From the NCBI RefSeq assembly GCF_021390195.1, contig NZ_CP090003.1, positions 608,001 to 672,000 on the forward strand: a DNA stretch of 64,000 nucleotides, given 5' to 3'. The translations under genes were made by a program, and so were the position numbers. Shown piece by piece: positions 1 through 8,050 of this stretch (its first letter is position 1; each line of letters starts with the position of its first letter). The stretch is from Flagellimonas sp. CMM7. Its GTDB lineage: Bacteria; Bacteroidota; Bacteroidia; Flavobacteriales; Flavobacteriaceae. The notes under the pieces are model-generated. The model did not search any database. It was given only the letters and a program-made list of their open reading frames with translations, and was not told the origin of the DNA.

Positions 1-1271
1 ATAGCGACCAAGATGCAAACTTCAGAACAACAGGAACATCCTTATTCCCAGACTACATGGATTTTGTTGATACCGAACGTACACAGACTTTCATCAACTT
101 GGATTATGTTAACCCGTTGGACAGTATTTCTAAATTAGAAGTTGGTTTGGAATCCAGAACTTTTGAAACTGACGTGGATTACTCATCAACAGGCTTGTCT
201 TTCAATTCCAACGGAAACCTGATTCCAACACCAAGTACTGATTTTGTATATAGTATGGATATTTATTCCGCATATGCCACTTTCAGTCAAACCAGAGGAA
301 AGTTCTCGTATCAGGCAGGTGTTCGTGTTGAAGATGTTGAAGTTAAGGCAGACACCAACAGATTACGGGCATTTACAGATAAATACACTGAAGTTTATCC
401 TTCTGCATTTGTGACTTATAATCCAAATGAAAAAAATCAATTTCAAGTAAGTTATAGCAGACGTGTGGATAGACCTGGTCTTCAACAGGTAAACCCTATT
501 AGAGAATGGGCAACGCCACTGATATCTTCTTTTGGAAACCCAAGTTTGGTACCGCAGTTCACAAATTCTTATGAAACCAATTATACCAGACGTATAAAAG
601 GAGGGAGTGTAACCGCTGGTATTTTCTATAGAACAATTTCTGATGAGATCAACAGAGCAGTATATGTAGACCGACTTGATTTTAACAAACTTATTTTAAC
701 CTTTGATAATTTTGACAATACATCTGCTTACGGTTTTGAGCTTTCCACTAACTATAAGCTTACTCAATGGTGGAGTGTTAATGGAAGTTTTGACTTCTAT
801 TCCCAAACACAACGAGGCATTACGGAAAGTTTGAGCGGAAATAGCCCTGACCCAACAGAAAATGACATTGTTGTGGAGGATGTGGAAGTAGACAACACGG
901 CTTGGAATATGAGATTGAACAATAGTTTTAAAGTAAACAAAGAATTGACCTTTCAGTTATTTGGATTTTACCGAGGTCAAAACCGAACTATACAGTTTAC
1001 CGCCGAGCCCATGTATTTTGTAAACTTAGGAGCGCGGTATAGCTTTGCGCAAGGCAAAGGCACAATAAGCCTTAACTACAATGACATTTTTAATACGATG
1101 CGTTTTGCTTTTGATGGTGACCGTCCATATGATCAGGTTGGAGGGTTTAATTGGGAAAGCAACAATGTATATGCTGGTCTCTCTTACCGCTTTGGTAGCG
1201 GAAAAAACAGAGCAAAACAGCGTAAAAGAAGAGATGACAACACCAAACAATCTGGAGGAGGCATTTTATAA
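1..1271 (+). CDS. TonB-dependent receptor / outer-membrane beta-barrel protein, C-terminal part
   Basis: The window opens inside this gene: the frame is open from base 3, so the true start lies upstream and only about 420 C-terminal residues are visible. They look like an outer-membrane beta-barrel, with alternating polar and aromatic strands and the segment YSRRVDRPGLQQVNP, which resembles the barrel of the Bacteroidota OMP_b-brl_3 / TonB-dependent receptor family. The protein ends in a basic, glycine-rich tail (KQRKRRDD...GGGIL) rather than a terminal aromatic residue. Such proteins sit in the outer membrane and many take up siderophores, peptides or glycans. The plug domain, which would help with substrate, is outside the window, so no substrate is assigned. 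A bidirectional terminator follows. Confidence 0.85.
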   Translation, partial: SDQDANFRTTGTSLFPDYMDFVDTERTQTFINLDYVNPLDSISKLEVGLESRTFETDVDYSSTGLSFNSNGNLIPTPSTDFVYSMDIYSAYATFSQTRGKFSYQAGVRVEDVEVKADTNRLRAFTDKYTEVYPSAFVTYNPNEKNQFQVSYSRRVDRPGLQQVNPIREWATPLISSFGNPSLVPQFTNSYETNYTRRIKGGSVTAGIFYRTISDEINRAVYVDRLDFNKLILTFDNFDNTSAYGFELSTNYKLTQWWSVNGSFDFYSQTQRGITESLSGNSPDPTENDIVVEDVEVDNTAWNMRLNNSFKVNKELTFQLFGFYRGQNRTIQFTAEPMYFVNLGARYSFAQGKGTISLNYNDIFNTMRFAFDGDRPYDQVGGFNWESNNVYAGLSYRFGSGKNRAKQRKRRDDNTKQSGGGIL

Positions 1272-1330
1272 AAACATTTGATATTCCTGAGAGAGTGTTG
1301 GTTGGTTAATCTTTCAGGGGATATCAATAA

Positions 1331-1366
1331 AAACCCCGGTTCCTTTTGGAATCGGGGTTTTGTTTT
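1331..1366. terminator. Bidirectional intrinsic terminator
   Basis: A 13-bp stem (AAACCCCGGTTCC paired with GGAATCGGGGTTT, one G-U pair) has a TTTT loop. A T-rich run follows it on the plus strand and an A-rich run precedes it, so it can end both the receptor gene and the convergent PNPOx-family gene. Confidence 0.85.
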
Positions 1367-1909
1367 TTAATCTGTAATATCGGTAGGGTACCCATCAAGA
1401 CTGGTGGAATTTTTCTTTTTCCAGTATTTTTTTAAACCTTCATTGCCCTGGTTTTCTGCCCAATTCACTAAAGATTGTCGCTGATGCTTATACTCCATTA
1501 TTGGTACGCCCATACCGCATGAAACTTGTATCAAATCAATTTTTACATCTACTAATTGTCTGCCTCCTTCCATTTTAGGAAACAAGTCTATGTTTTGCTT
1601 CCAAAACTCGGTATTGTTTCTATATGCTTGTGCAGTTCCATATAGTCTCAAAATAATAGGGTCTCCATCAAAAGCACAAAACATTATGGTGATGCGGTTT
1701 TTGTTCATTAAATGGGTGGATGTCTCATTGCCGCTACCGGTCAAATCCAACCAGACCACTCTATTTTCATCCAAAACCCGTAGTGAGTCCAATCCTTTGG
1801 GAGAAAGGTTTATGGAACCTTCTTCCATTGCTGTTGCGACAAAAAAGAGTTTTTGATTTTTAATAAAATCGATAAGGGCCGGGGTCAATTTGTCCAGCTG
1901 TCTACCCAT
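1367..1909 (-). CDS. Pyridoxamine 5'-phosphate oxidase family protein
   Basis: This 180-residue protein has the split-barrel FMN-binding layout of the PNPOx-like family. The N-terminal part FFVATAMEEGSINLSPKG matches the family pattern of a strand followed by a substrate/FMN-contacting SPKG segment, and the middle VVWLDLTGSGNETSTH is the usual second conserved block. Members of this subgroup are general flavin or F420-type reductases, not the vitamin B6 enzyme, so substrate and cofactor cannot be named. It starts 6 bp after the stop of the fabH-like gene and is probably co-transcribed with it. The stop lies against a bidirectional terminator. Confidence 0.85.
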   Translation of the reverse strand: MGRQLDKLTPALIDFIKNQKLFFVATAMEEGSINLSPKGLDSLRVLDENRVVWLDLTGSGNETSTHLMNKNRITIMFCAFDGDPIILRLYGTAQAYRNNTEFWKQNIDLFPKMEGGRQLVDVKIDLIQVSCGMGVPIMEYKHQRQSLVNWAENQGNEGLKKYWKKKNSTSLDGYPTDITD

Positions 1910-1915
1910 GCAGAA

Positions 1916-2923
1916 TTACCACTTAATAATTACACTGCCCCAAGTAAATCCACTACCAAAAGCAGCTAAAACCACTAAATCTCCTGACTTGATTTTACCA
2001 GCTTCCCATGCTTCGGTCAAAGCAATTGGTATTGAGGCAGCTGTGGTATTGCCATATTTCATGATGTTATTGAATACTTGGTCATTGGAAAGACCAAATT
2101 TCTTTTGAATAAACTGTGCAATACGCAGGTTTGCCTGATGCGGAATGAGCATATCTATATCCTGTGGACCTAAATTATTAGTCTGTAGCCCTTCCATAAT
2201 TACTTCACTAAAACGAACTACGGCATTCTTAAAAACAAACTGTCCGTTCATATATGGATAATATGAAGTGTCCTCTGGGTCTTCATCTTCAATAATATCG
2301 GTAACCCATCTTTTGCCCATACCAGGAGCTATCAAAGAAAGTTCTTCTGCATGTTGCCCTTCAGAATGTAAATGGGACGAAAGAATTCCTTTAGAAGTAT
2401 CCTCCTCTCTGGTCAATATTGCAGCACCGGCACCGTCACCAAAAATAACTGATACTCCCCTACCCCTGGTGGTCATGTCCAAACCATGGGAATGAAGCTC
2501 TGAACCTATTACCAATACATTTTTGTACATACCACTTTTAATGTATTGGTCCGCGACAGAAATTCCATAGACAAAACCAGAACATTGATTTCGCACATCC
2601 AATGCCCCCACTGTTTTAATACCAAGATCACGTTGCACTAAAACACCCGGTCCTGGAAAATAGTAATCTGGACTAAGCGTTGCAAAAACAATAAAGTCAA
2701 TATCATCCTTGTCGATACCGGCCCGCTCAATGGCCACCTTGGCGGCTTTTACACCCATAGACGTAGTAGTATCTGTTCCTTTGACCACATGTCTTCTTTC
2801 CTTAATGCCTGTCCGTTCCTGAATCCATTCATCATTGGTCTCCATCACTTTGGACAAATCATCATTCGTCACTACATTTTCGGGTACGTAAAATCCGAGT
2901 CCAGATATTTTTGAATTGTACAT
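1916..2923 (-). CDS. fabH: 3-oxoacyl-ACP synthase III family protein (KAS III)
   Basis: The 335 residues form a complete thiolase-fold ketosynthase of the FabH type. The catalytic triad is visible: Cys114 in RNQCSGFVYG, His262 in PHQANLRI and Asn292 in YGNTTAASIP. FabH condenses acetyl-CoA (or another acyl-CoA starter) with malonyl-ACP to begin fatty acid synthesis in the cytoplasm. Bacteroidota genomes usually hold several FabH paralogues, and the canonical one normally sits beside plsX and rpmF, which are absent here. This copy may therefore be a paralogue with a special starter unit. It heads a two-gene unit with the PNPOx-family gene. Confidence 0.85.
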   Translation of the reverse strand: MYNSKISGLGFYVPENVVTNDDLSKVMETNDEWIQERTGIKERRHVVKGTDTTTSMGVKAAKVAIERAGIDKDDIDFIVFATLSPDYYFPGPGVLVQRDLGIKTVGALDVRNQCSGFVYGISVADQYIKSGMYKNVLVIGSELHSHGLDMTTRGRGVSVIFGDGAGAAILTREEDTSKGILSSHLHSEGQHAEELSLIAPGMGKRWVTDIIEDEDPEDTSYYPYMNGQFVFKNAVVRFSEVIMEGLQTNNLGPQDIDMLIPHQANLRIAQFIQKKFGLSNDQVFNNIMKYGNTTAASIPIALTEAWEAGKIKSGDLVVLAAFGSGFTWGSVIIKW

Positions 2924-3018
2924 AGAGTATTGTTAAATAAAAATTATTGAAAAAGCCAGTGGTTATTTGATGGAAAAGTAAAAAATATATTCAAAGAACT
3001 GGGAATATATCAGAAAAA

Positions 3019-4329
3019 TTAGTCCATGTACTTTTTAAAATCGTTCACTTCTACCTTGGCCTTAAGGTCATGAAGCAAGTTGTAAAGTCCAAAAAAAGTA
3101 CGATTCATATATAAAAAATGTTTAGAACCGCGGTTACCGTTCATCTTTTTAATCTGATCATCTTTTGAGTAGCGCTCACTTAAATCTGCAATTTTGTTCC
3201 AGAATGTGTCCGCTCCAAAATCAAACTCATTTTGATGAAAGGGAGATGTAAACAGTGTAAGCATTTCCTTAAAAAGAGCCTTAAAAAATTCAAGTTCTTC
3301 ATCAGAATCTGTGGGTGTTAAAATTTCCAACTCATACAGTTTTTCCATGAAGACCTCATCATTATTGATGTTATCTTCTTGAGCCAATTCAAAATAAGGA
3401 ATGTAGAATTCGTCTGGAATTTCTTTGATACAACCAAAATCTATGGCGATCAGTGTTTCATTTGCACTTACCAAAAAGTTTCCTGGGTGCGGATCCGCGT
3501 GTACCTTGCGCAAACTATGTATTTGAAACATATAAAAGTCCCATAATGCTTGGCCTAGTTTATTTCCAAGATCCTGATCAAAATCGACTTTTGTAAATTC
3601 ACTAAGGTGTTTTCCTTTCATCCAGTCCATGGTAAGGATACGTTCACTGGATAGGTTCTGGTAATAGTTGGGAAACTCCATATTGGAAATAGCTGAACAT
3701 GCTTGGGTAATCTCTTCACTCTGTTTAAGCTCCAAAATGTAATTGGTCTCTTCTACCAGTTTATTTTCTACCTCTTTAAAGTATTTTTCAGAATCTTTGC
3801 CCTTCAGGTTAAACATTCTTATAGCAATAGGCTTTACTATAGCTAAATCACTACTAATACTCTCTGCTACACCTGGATATTGAATTTTAACCGCCAGTTC
3901 CTTTCCATCTTTTTTGGCCTTGTGCACTTGCCCAATACTGGCCGCGTTAACGGAATCTTTCTCAAAGGTGTCAAAAATATCCTCAGGGTATTTATTCAAG
4001 TATTTTTTAAAAGTCTTTCTAACCAAAGGTGCTGAAAGTGGTGGTACGGAAAATTGGGAAAGTGAAAATTTGTCCACATAGGCTCTAGGAAGAAGGTTTT
4101 TCTCCATACTAAGCATTTGAGCCACCTTGAGTGCACTTCCTTTAAGGCTTTTTAAGCCATCATAAATATCTTCTGCATTATCTTGGTCAAGTTCTTCTTT
4201 TGCAGTCTCAGAATTGACCAGTTTTTTTCCATAGTACTTTACATAGTTCCCTCCTATTTTCACGCCGGTCTTTACAAGTTTTCCTGCTCTTTCAATCTTT
4301 CCTGTGGGAATACTGTCCAATGTCTTCAT
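3019..4329 (-). CDS. ABC1/AarF/UbiB-type atypical kinase family protein
   Basis: A 436-residue member of the ABC1/ADCK/UbiB protein-kinase-like family, whose members support lipid or quinone metabolism. Visible landmarks are the alanine-rich loop AASIGQVHKAKKDGKE followed by the lysine of AVKIQYPG, the catalytic-loop motif HADPHPGN, and the metal-binding AIDFGCIKE. The family's KxGQ motif reads KVAQ (residues 68-71), a Gly-to-Ala change. No C-terminal membrane anchor is obvious. It lies 6 bp after a TetR-type regulator gene and is probably in its operon. Flavobacteria use menaquinone, so a UbiB role in ubiquinone synthesis is unlikely; the substrate is unknown. Confidence 0.8.
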   Translation of the reverse strand: MKTLDSIPTGKIERAGKLVKTGVKIGGNYVKYYGKKLVNSETAKEELDQDNAEDIYDGLKSLKGSALKVAQMLSMEKNLLPRAYVDKFSLSQFSVPPLSAPLVRKTFKKYLNKYPEDIFDTFEKDSVNAASIGQVHKAKKDGKELAVKIQYPGVAESISSDLAIVKPIAIRMFNLKGKDSEKYFKEVENKLVEETNYILELKQSEEITQACSAISNMEFPNYYQNLSSERILTMDWMKGKHLSEFTKVDFDQDLGNKLGQALWDFYMFQIHSLRKVHADPHPGNFLVSANETLIAIDFGCIKEIPDEFYIPYFELAQEDNINNDEVFMEKLYELEILTPTDSDEELEFFKALFKEMLTLFTSPFHQNEFDFGADTFWNKIADLSERYSKDDQIKKMNGNRGSKHFLYMNRTFFGLYNLLHDLKAKVEVNDFKKYMD

Positions 4330-4335
4330 ACACTA

Positions 4336-4992
4336 TTAAGCAAAGTTTTCTTTATAAAGGAATTTTCCGAAGTCGATAATTTTTTCCAATGGAGCGCTTT
4401 CAAAAACTTGGAAAATTGTAGTGACCGATTTTTCTATGGCAATGTCTGTCTTTTCAAAATCTGGAGAATTATCATCCATCCAAAATTTTAAGAGGAATAA
4501 AAACTGCAACCAAGCGCCTTCTGAAAACAATTGGGGGCTGTGTTTAAGGATTTTTAGATTCTTTTCGCTATTCCGTTCCTCAATAAGTTCTGAAGCAAAA
4601 TCCTTTATATGGTTTCTAAGGCCTTTTAACTGCCCTATTTTCTCCATTTTGTTTTTGTGCTCTTTTAACATGAAAAGAACATAACTCCTGTTCAAAGTCA
4701 ATGACTCAAAAAAGGTATAGAAAAATGTAAGCATTTTCTCTTCATTGGTCATACCATCATATGCCTCATTTTTTAGCATAACAGCTAGGGTATTCTCAAA
4801 AAACTTATCCCAAATAGCATGTTGCAAACCATCAAAAGATCCAAAGAATTTATAGAACTCCTCTTCTTTAATTTTGTTTTCCTTGCAAAACTTATAAATA
4901 GATTTTGGTATCATTTCATGTTCCAAAACAGTATCCATGAACCAACCGATAATTTTTTCTTCTGTAACCTTTGAATTTGAAGTATTTGCCAT
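4336..4992 (-). CDS. TetR family transcriptional regulator
   Basis: A 218-residue protein whose first ~60 residues form a TetR-type helix-turn-helix: a helix with IIGWFMDTVLEHEM, then IYKFCKENKIKEEEFYKFFGSFDGL, where the YKFFGS segment fits the end of the recognition helix and the usual aromatic-rich exit. The rest is an all-helical ligand and dimer domain. It is the first gene of a unit with the ABC1-type kinase and probably represses that unit. The ligand is unknown. The stop-to-start gap to the kinase gene is 6 bp. Confidence 0.75.
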   Translation of the reverse strand: MANTSNSKVTEEKIIGWFMDTVLEHEMIPKSIYKFCKENKIKEEEFYKFFGSFDGLQHAIWDKFFENTLAVMLKNEAYDGMTNEEKMLTFFYTFFESLTLNRSYVLFMLKEHKNKMEKIGQLKGLRNHIKDFASELIEERNSEKNLKILKHSPQLFSEGAWLQFLFLLKFWMDDNSPDFEKTDIAIEKSVTTIFQVFESAPLEKIIDFGKFLYKENFA

Positions 4993-5054
4993 TGCACTTT
5001 GTGTTTAATCAAAAATACGATTTACCGAACAAAATAATAGTTAAGATTTCTTAA

Positions 5055-5165
5055 GAAAGAAAAGGAAAACGCACTTTCGGGTGAAAGTGCGTTTTCAACA
5101 ACCTAACCAATAAATAAACAAACTTGTTATAGCATGATACTATTTCATAGCAATTTTTCCATAAC
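5055..5165 (-). ncRNA. Candidate ~110-nt small RNA with its own promoter and terminator
   Basis: A minus-strand promoter matching the Bacteroidota consensus (TTG, 20-nt spacer, TATATTTG) lies at 5170-5200. About 70 nt after the predicted start comes a perfect 14-bp hairpin with a 4-nt loop (5065-5096), followed by a pyrimidine-rich run CTTTTCTTTCTT on that strand. The unit lies between two divergent genes, so the terminator belongs to neither. The only reading frames are three trivial ones (MEKLL, MK, ML) and a 38-codon frame from a GTG that runs through the terminator hairpin, so coding is unlikely. It could be a trans-acting regulator or a flavobacterial structured RNA. I cannot assign it to a known RNA family. 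Confidence 0.5.
5065..5096 (-). terminator. Intrinsic terminator of the candidate small RNA
   Basis: GAAAACGCACTTTC pairs perfectly with GAAAGTGCGTTTTC around a 4-nt loop. The U-rich run is on the minus-strand side only (toward 5055), which sets its direction. Confidence 0.75.
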
Positions 5166-5169
5166 ACTA

Positions 5170-5200
5170 CAAATATATGTATTTTGTTTATCTTTTTCAA
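5170..5200 (-). promoter_or_regulatory. Bacteroidota-type promoter for the candidate small RNA
   Basis: Read on the minus strand: TTG at 5200-5198, a 20-nt spacer, then TATATTTG at 5177-5170, a full match to the TAnnTTTG -7 element used by the primary sigma factor of Bacteroidota. Predicted transcription start is near 5165. Confidence 0.6.
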
Positions 5201-5331
5201 TAAAAGAATAAACAAAACTGTGTTAAAATTTGTTAGGCACTGTTAAATGTGCAATACAGTGTCAGTTTGTCACTTTTATAATTATGGTATTTTTTTTGTC
5301 ATACATAGAAACTAAAGAAAAGTATTAAACA

Positions 5332-7221
5332 ATGGCTAAAGGTAAAATCAATGTTTCAGTAGAAAACATATTCCCTCTAATAAAAAAATTCCTCTACAGC
5401 GATCACGAAATTTTCTTGAGAGAGCTTATTTCCAACGCCACGGATGCAACGCTAAAACTTAGACACCTAACTTCTATTGGTGAGGCCAAGGTTGAGTATG
5501 GTAATCCTATGATTGAAATTAAGGTCGATAAGGATAAAAAACAAATCCGTATTACTGACCAAGGTATTGGGATGACAGAAGATGAGGTTAAAAAGTATAT
5601 TAACGAAGTTGCTTTTTCTGGTGCAGAAGAGTTTTTGGACAAATACAAAGATGCTGGCAAAGACTCCGGTATTATTGGACATTTTGGTCTTGGGTTCTAT
5701 TCTGCGTTTATGGTAGCGGAAAAAGTGGAAATCATTACAAAGAGTTTTAAAGATGAACCTGCTGTTCACTGGGTTTGTGATGGATCTCCTGAATTCACTT
5801 TAAAAGAAGCAAAGAAAAAAGATAGAGGAACAGAAATTGTTCTTCATGTTGCGGAAGATTCGACAGAGTTTTTAGAAGACTCAAAGATTCGTGAACTGTT
5901 GACTAAGTATAACAAGTTCATGCCTATTCCAATAAAATTTGGAACAAAAACAGAAACACTTCCAAAACCGGAAGGTGTTAAAGAAGAGGATCCAGCACCT
6001 ACACAAGAGGTAGATGACATTATCAACAATCCCTCACCAGCATGGACAAAGAAGCCTGCAGATTTAAAAGATGAAGATTACAAGAGCTTCTACAGAGAAT
6101 TGTATCCAATGCAGTTTGAAGAGCCTTTGTTCCATATTCACTTGAATGTGGATTATCCCTTCAACTTAACAGGTATTCTTTACTTTCCAAAGTTGACCAA
6201 TGATCTAAACATCCAAAAAGATAGGATTCAGTTATACCAAAACCAGGTTTTTGTGACCGATAATGTTGAAGGTATTGTTCCTGAGTTTTTAACCATGCTT
6301 CGTGGTGTTATAGATTCTCCAGATATCCCCCTTAACGTTTCACGTTCCTACCTGCAAGCAGATGGTGCCGTTAAAAAGATTTCTTCTTATATCACAAAAA
6401 AGGTTGCAGACAAATTAAGCTCGCTCTTTAAAAGTAATCGTGAAGATTTTGAGCAAAAATGGAACGATATTAAAGTCGTTATCGAGTATGGAATGCTTTC
6501 TGAAGATAAATTCTTTGAAAAAGCGGACAAATTTGCATTATACCCTACAGTAGATGGCAAGTTCTTCACTTTTGAAGAATTACAGAATAAAATAAAGGAC
6601 AACCAAACGGACAAGGATGAAAAGTTGGTTGTACTATATGCATCTGATAAAGAAGCGCAACACAGCTATATTGAAGCTGCTAAAGCAAAAGGCTTTGAAG
6701 TACTATTGATGGATTCTCCAATCATATCGCATTTAATGCAAAAATTAGAAACTTCTAAAGAGAATTTATCTTTTGCAAGGGTAGATGCTGACCATTTAGA
6801 CAACCTTATTAAAAAGGAGGAAACTGCTATTTCTAAACTTTCTGATGAAGAAAAGGACAGCCTAAAAGCTGACTTGGAAAAAGTAGTAACGGATAAGGGA
6901 TATACCATTCAAATGGAAGCAATGGACAGTTCTGCGTCACCATTTATTATTACAGAGCCTGAGTTTATGAGAAGGATGAAGGAGATGCAACAAACCGGTG
7001 ACGGTGGCGGAATGTTTGGAATGGGCAATATGCCAGAAATGTACAATCTTATTGTAAACACCAATCATGAATTGGTTGGTGAAATATTAAATACCAAAAC
7101 CGCCAAAAAACGTGAGCGATTGATCAATCAATCCCTAGATTTGGCGCGCTTGTCCAAAGGGTTGTTAAAAGGAGAAGAACTTACCAATTTCATTTCGCGC
7201 AGTTATGAGATGATAAAATAA
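5332..7221 (+). CDS. htpG: Molecular chaperone HtpG (Hsp90)
   Basis: A full-length 629-residue bacterial Hsp90. The N-terminal GHKL ATPase domain carries FLRELISNATDA (Glu31 and Asn35 at the nucleotide site), DQGIGMT and GHFGLGFYSAFMVA. The middle domain contains the catalytic-loop arginine region NVSRSYLQAD, and a C-terminal dimerisation domain follows. A glycine/methionine-rich loop (GGGMFGMGNMPEM) lies before the end. HtpG refolds and matures client proteins in the cytoplasm at the cost of ATP. The start is fixed by MAKGKINVSVENIFP, the usual N-terminus in Bacteroidota. It is monocistronic: a strong terminator lies 24 bp after the stop. Confidence 0.97.
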   Translation: MAKGKINVSVENIFPLIKKFLYSDHEIFLRELISNATDATLKLRHLTSIGEAKVEYGNPMIEIKVDKDKKQIRITDQGIGMTEDEVKKYINEVAFSGAEEFLDKYKDAGKDSGIIGHFGLGFYSAFMVAEKVEIITKSFKDEPAVHWVCDGSPEFTLKEAKKKDRGTEIVLHVAEDSTEFLEDSKIRELLTKYNKFMPIPIKFGTKTETLPKPEGVKEEDPAPTQEVDDIINNPSPAWTKKPADLKDEDYKSFYRELYPMQFEEPLFHIHLNVDYPFNLTGILYFPKLTNDLNIQKDRIQLYQNQVFVTDNVEGIVPEFLTMLRGVIDSPDIPLNVSRSYLQADGAVKKISSYITKKVADKLSSLFKSNREDFEQKWNDIKVVIEYGMLSEDKFFEKADKFALYPTVDGKFFTFEELQNKIKDNQTDKDEKLVVLYASDKEAQHSYIEAAKAKGFEVLLMDSPIISHLMQKLETSKENLSFARVDADHLDNLIKKEETAISKLSDEEKDSLKADLEKVVTDKGYTIQMEAMDSSASPFIITEPEFMRRMKEMQQTGDGGGMFGMGNMPEMYNLIVNTNHELVGEILNTKTAKKRERLINQSLDLARLSKGLLKGEELTNFISRSYEMIK

Positions 7222-7244
7222 GTTCAAACCCATAAATTTTAATT

Positions 7245-7275
7245 AAAGGCAGGTCATATGACCTGCCTTTCTTAT
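7245..7275 (+). terminator. htpG intrinsic terminator
   Basis: A perfect 26-bp palindrome (AAAGGCAGGTCAT and its complement) at 7245-7270 is followed by a T-rich run on the plus strand. The next gene begins only 16 bp later, so that gene must have a promoter overlapping this element or depend on read-through. Confidence 0.85.
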
Positions 7276-7285
7276 TTTTATCTAA

Positions 7286-7645
7286 ATGGAGAACCTTTGG
7301 CATCTTTATGTAATGGCCGGTATGTATATAATTGCAGGCATTGCTCATTTTATTTATCCAATGGCCTATCTGCGCATAATGCCCAGATATCTGCCAAACC
7401 ACAGACTTTTAGTGCTGTTAAGTGGCGGTATTGAAATTGTTTTGGGCATTGCACTTTGTTTTGAGCAAACAAAGAACATGAGTATTTATGCTATCATAGC
7501 AATGCTTCTTGTTTTCTTACTGGTTCACTTTTACATGTTATCCGGTGAAAAAGAAAGCGCTGGAATACCCAAATGGATTCTTATACTTAGAATTCCTCTG
7601 CAATTTGGATTGATGTATTGGGCATACTTCTACCTGTCATCTTAA
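7286..7645 (+). CDS. DoxX-like family membrane protein
   Basis: A 119-residue protein with four predicted transmembrane helices (about residues 8-28, 42-59, 66-86 and 96-116) and the DoxX-like pattern of GMYIIAGIAHFIYP in helix 1 and GGIEIVLGIAL in helix 2. Proteins of this family are small inner-membrane proteins of largely unknown role; some are quinone-linked. It begins just after the htpG terminator and overlaps the convergent gene at its 3' end by 9 bp. Confidence 0.7.
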   Translation: MENLWHLYVMAGMYIIAGIAHFIYPMAYLRIMPRYLPNHRLLVLLSGGIEIVLGIALCFEQTKNMSIYAIIAMLLVFLLVHFYMLSGEKESAGIPKWILILRIPLQFGLMYWAYFYLSS

Positions 7646-8050
7646 CATCCAACTATTGTCAAAGTATCTTTTTAACCAAGGAATTTGAATCAGAAACAAT
7701 AACCCAAAAAGCAACACCGCATATACGGTCGTTTTTGAAGATGAACGCATCCGAGGCCAATCTAAAATTCTTTCAAAAAACGAATCAATTTGTCCATTTC
7801 CAAACCATGCTCTATTGTCCATGGTATATTCAGCAGCTAAATACCATGTCATTCCAACCAATCCAATACATAAGAAAATTAAAACGCCCTTTGGTATCAA
7901 TGGCTTATAATCAGTAATATCATTTAGCACTGGTTCGGTAATTTGAGACATAATGTTATCAGTGAAATTGGATGAAGGAGATTCCAAAATTGCCTCATCC
8001 ATGATTTTGTCAACAAACTCCATTAACTCCTTTTCTTCATTCTTATCCAT
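7637..8050 (-). CDS. Small two-helix membrane protein, putative anti-sigma partner
   Basis: A 137-residue protein with an acidic helical cytoplasmic N-terminus (MDKNEEKELMEFVDKIMDEA) and two predicted transmembrane helices (about 54-71 and 109-126). Its start overlaps the end of the upstream ECF sigma-factor gene by 8 bp, indicating translational coupling. By position and topology it is a candidate anti-sigma factor that holds the sigma factor at the membrane. No zinc-finger (HxxxCxxC) anti-sigma motif is present, so the role is inferred from context alone. The 3' end overlaps the convergent DoxX-like gene by 9 bp. Confidence 0.6.
   Translation of the reverse strand: MDKNEEKELMEFVDKIMDEAILESPSSNFTDNIMSQITEPVLNDITDYKPLIPKGVLIFLCIGLVGMTWYLAAEYTMDNRAWFGNGQIDSFFERILDWPRMRSSSKTTVYAVLLFGLLFLIQIPWLKRYFDNSWMLR

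Larger units (their letters stand above)
4993..5331. other. Intergenic region between divergent tetR-like and htpG genes
   Basis: This 339-bp stretch holds no convincing protein gene. It contains a self-standing minus-strand promoter and terminator pair (candidate small RNA, about 5055-5165). On the plus side is a likely htpG promoter: TTTG at 5266-5269, then a T-rich -7 region ending in TTTG at 5295-5298. No heat-shock CIRCE-type inverted repeat was seen. Confidence 0.6.

Noticed and set aside
5055..5167. 38-codon minus-strand frame from a GTG (MLWKNCYEIVSC...)
   Set aside because: It starts at the predicted transcription start, has no leader, and runs through the intrinsic terminator hairpin; the region reads better as a non-coding RNA.
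5041..5331. CIRCE element or other heat-shock operator before htpG
   Set aside because: No inverted repeat of that type found; only a promoter-like sequence is visible.
7618..7917. 99-codon plus-strand frame after the DoxX-like gene
   Set aside because: It is antisense to the sigma-coupled membrane protein, which has convincing topology and operon position.
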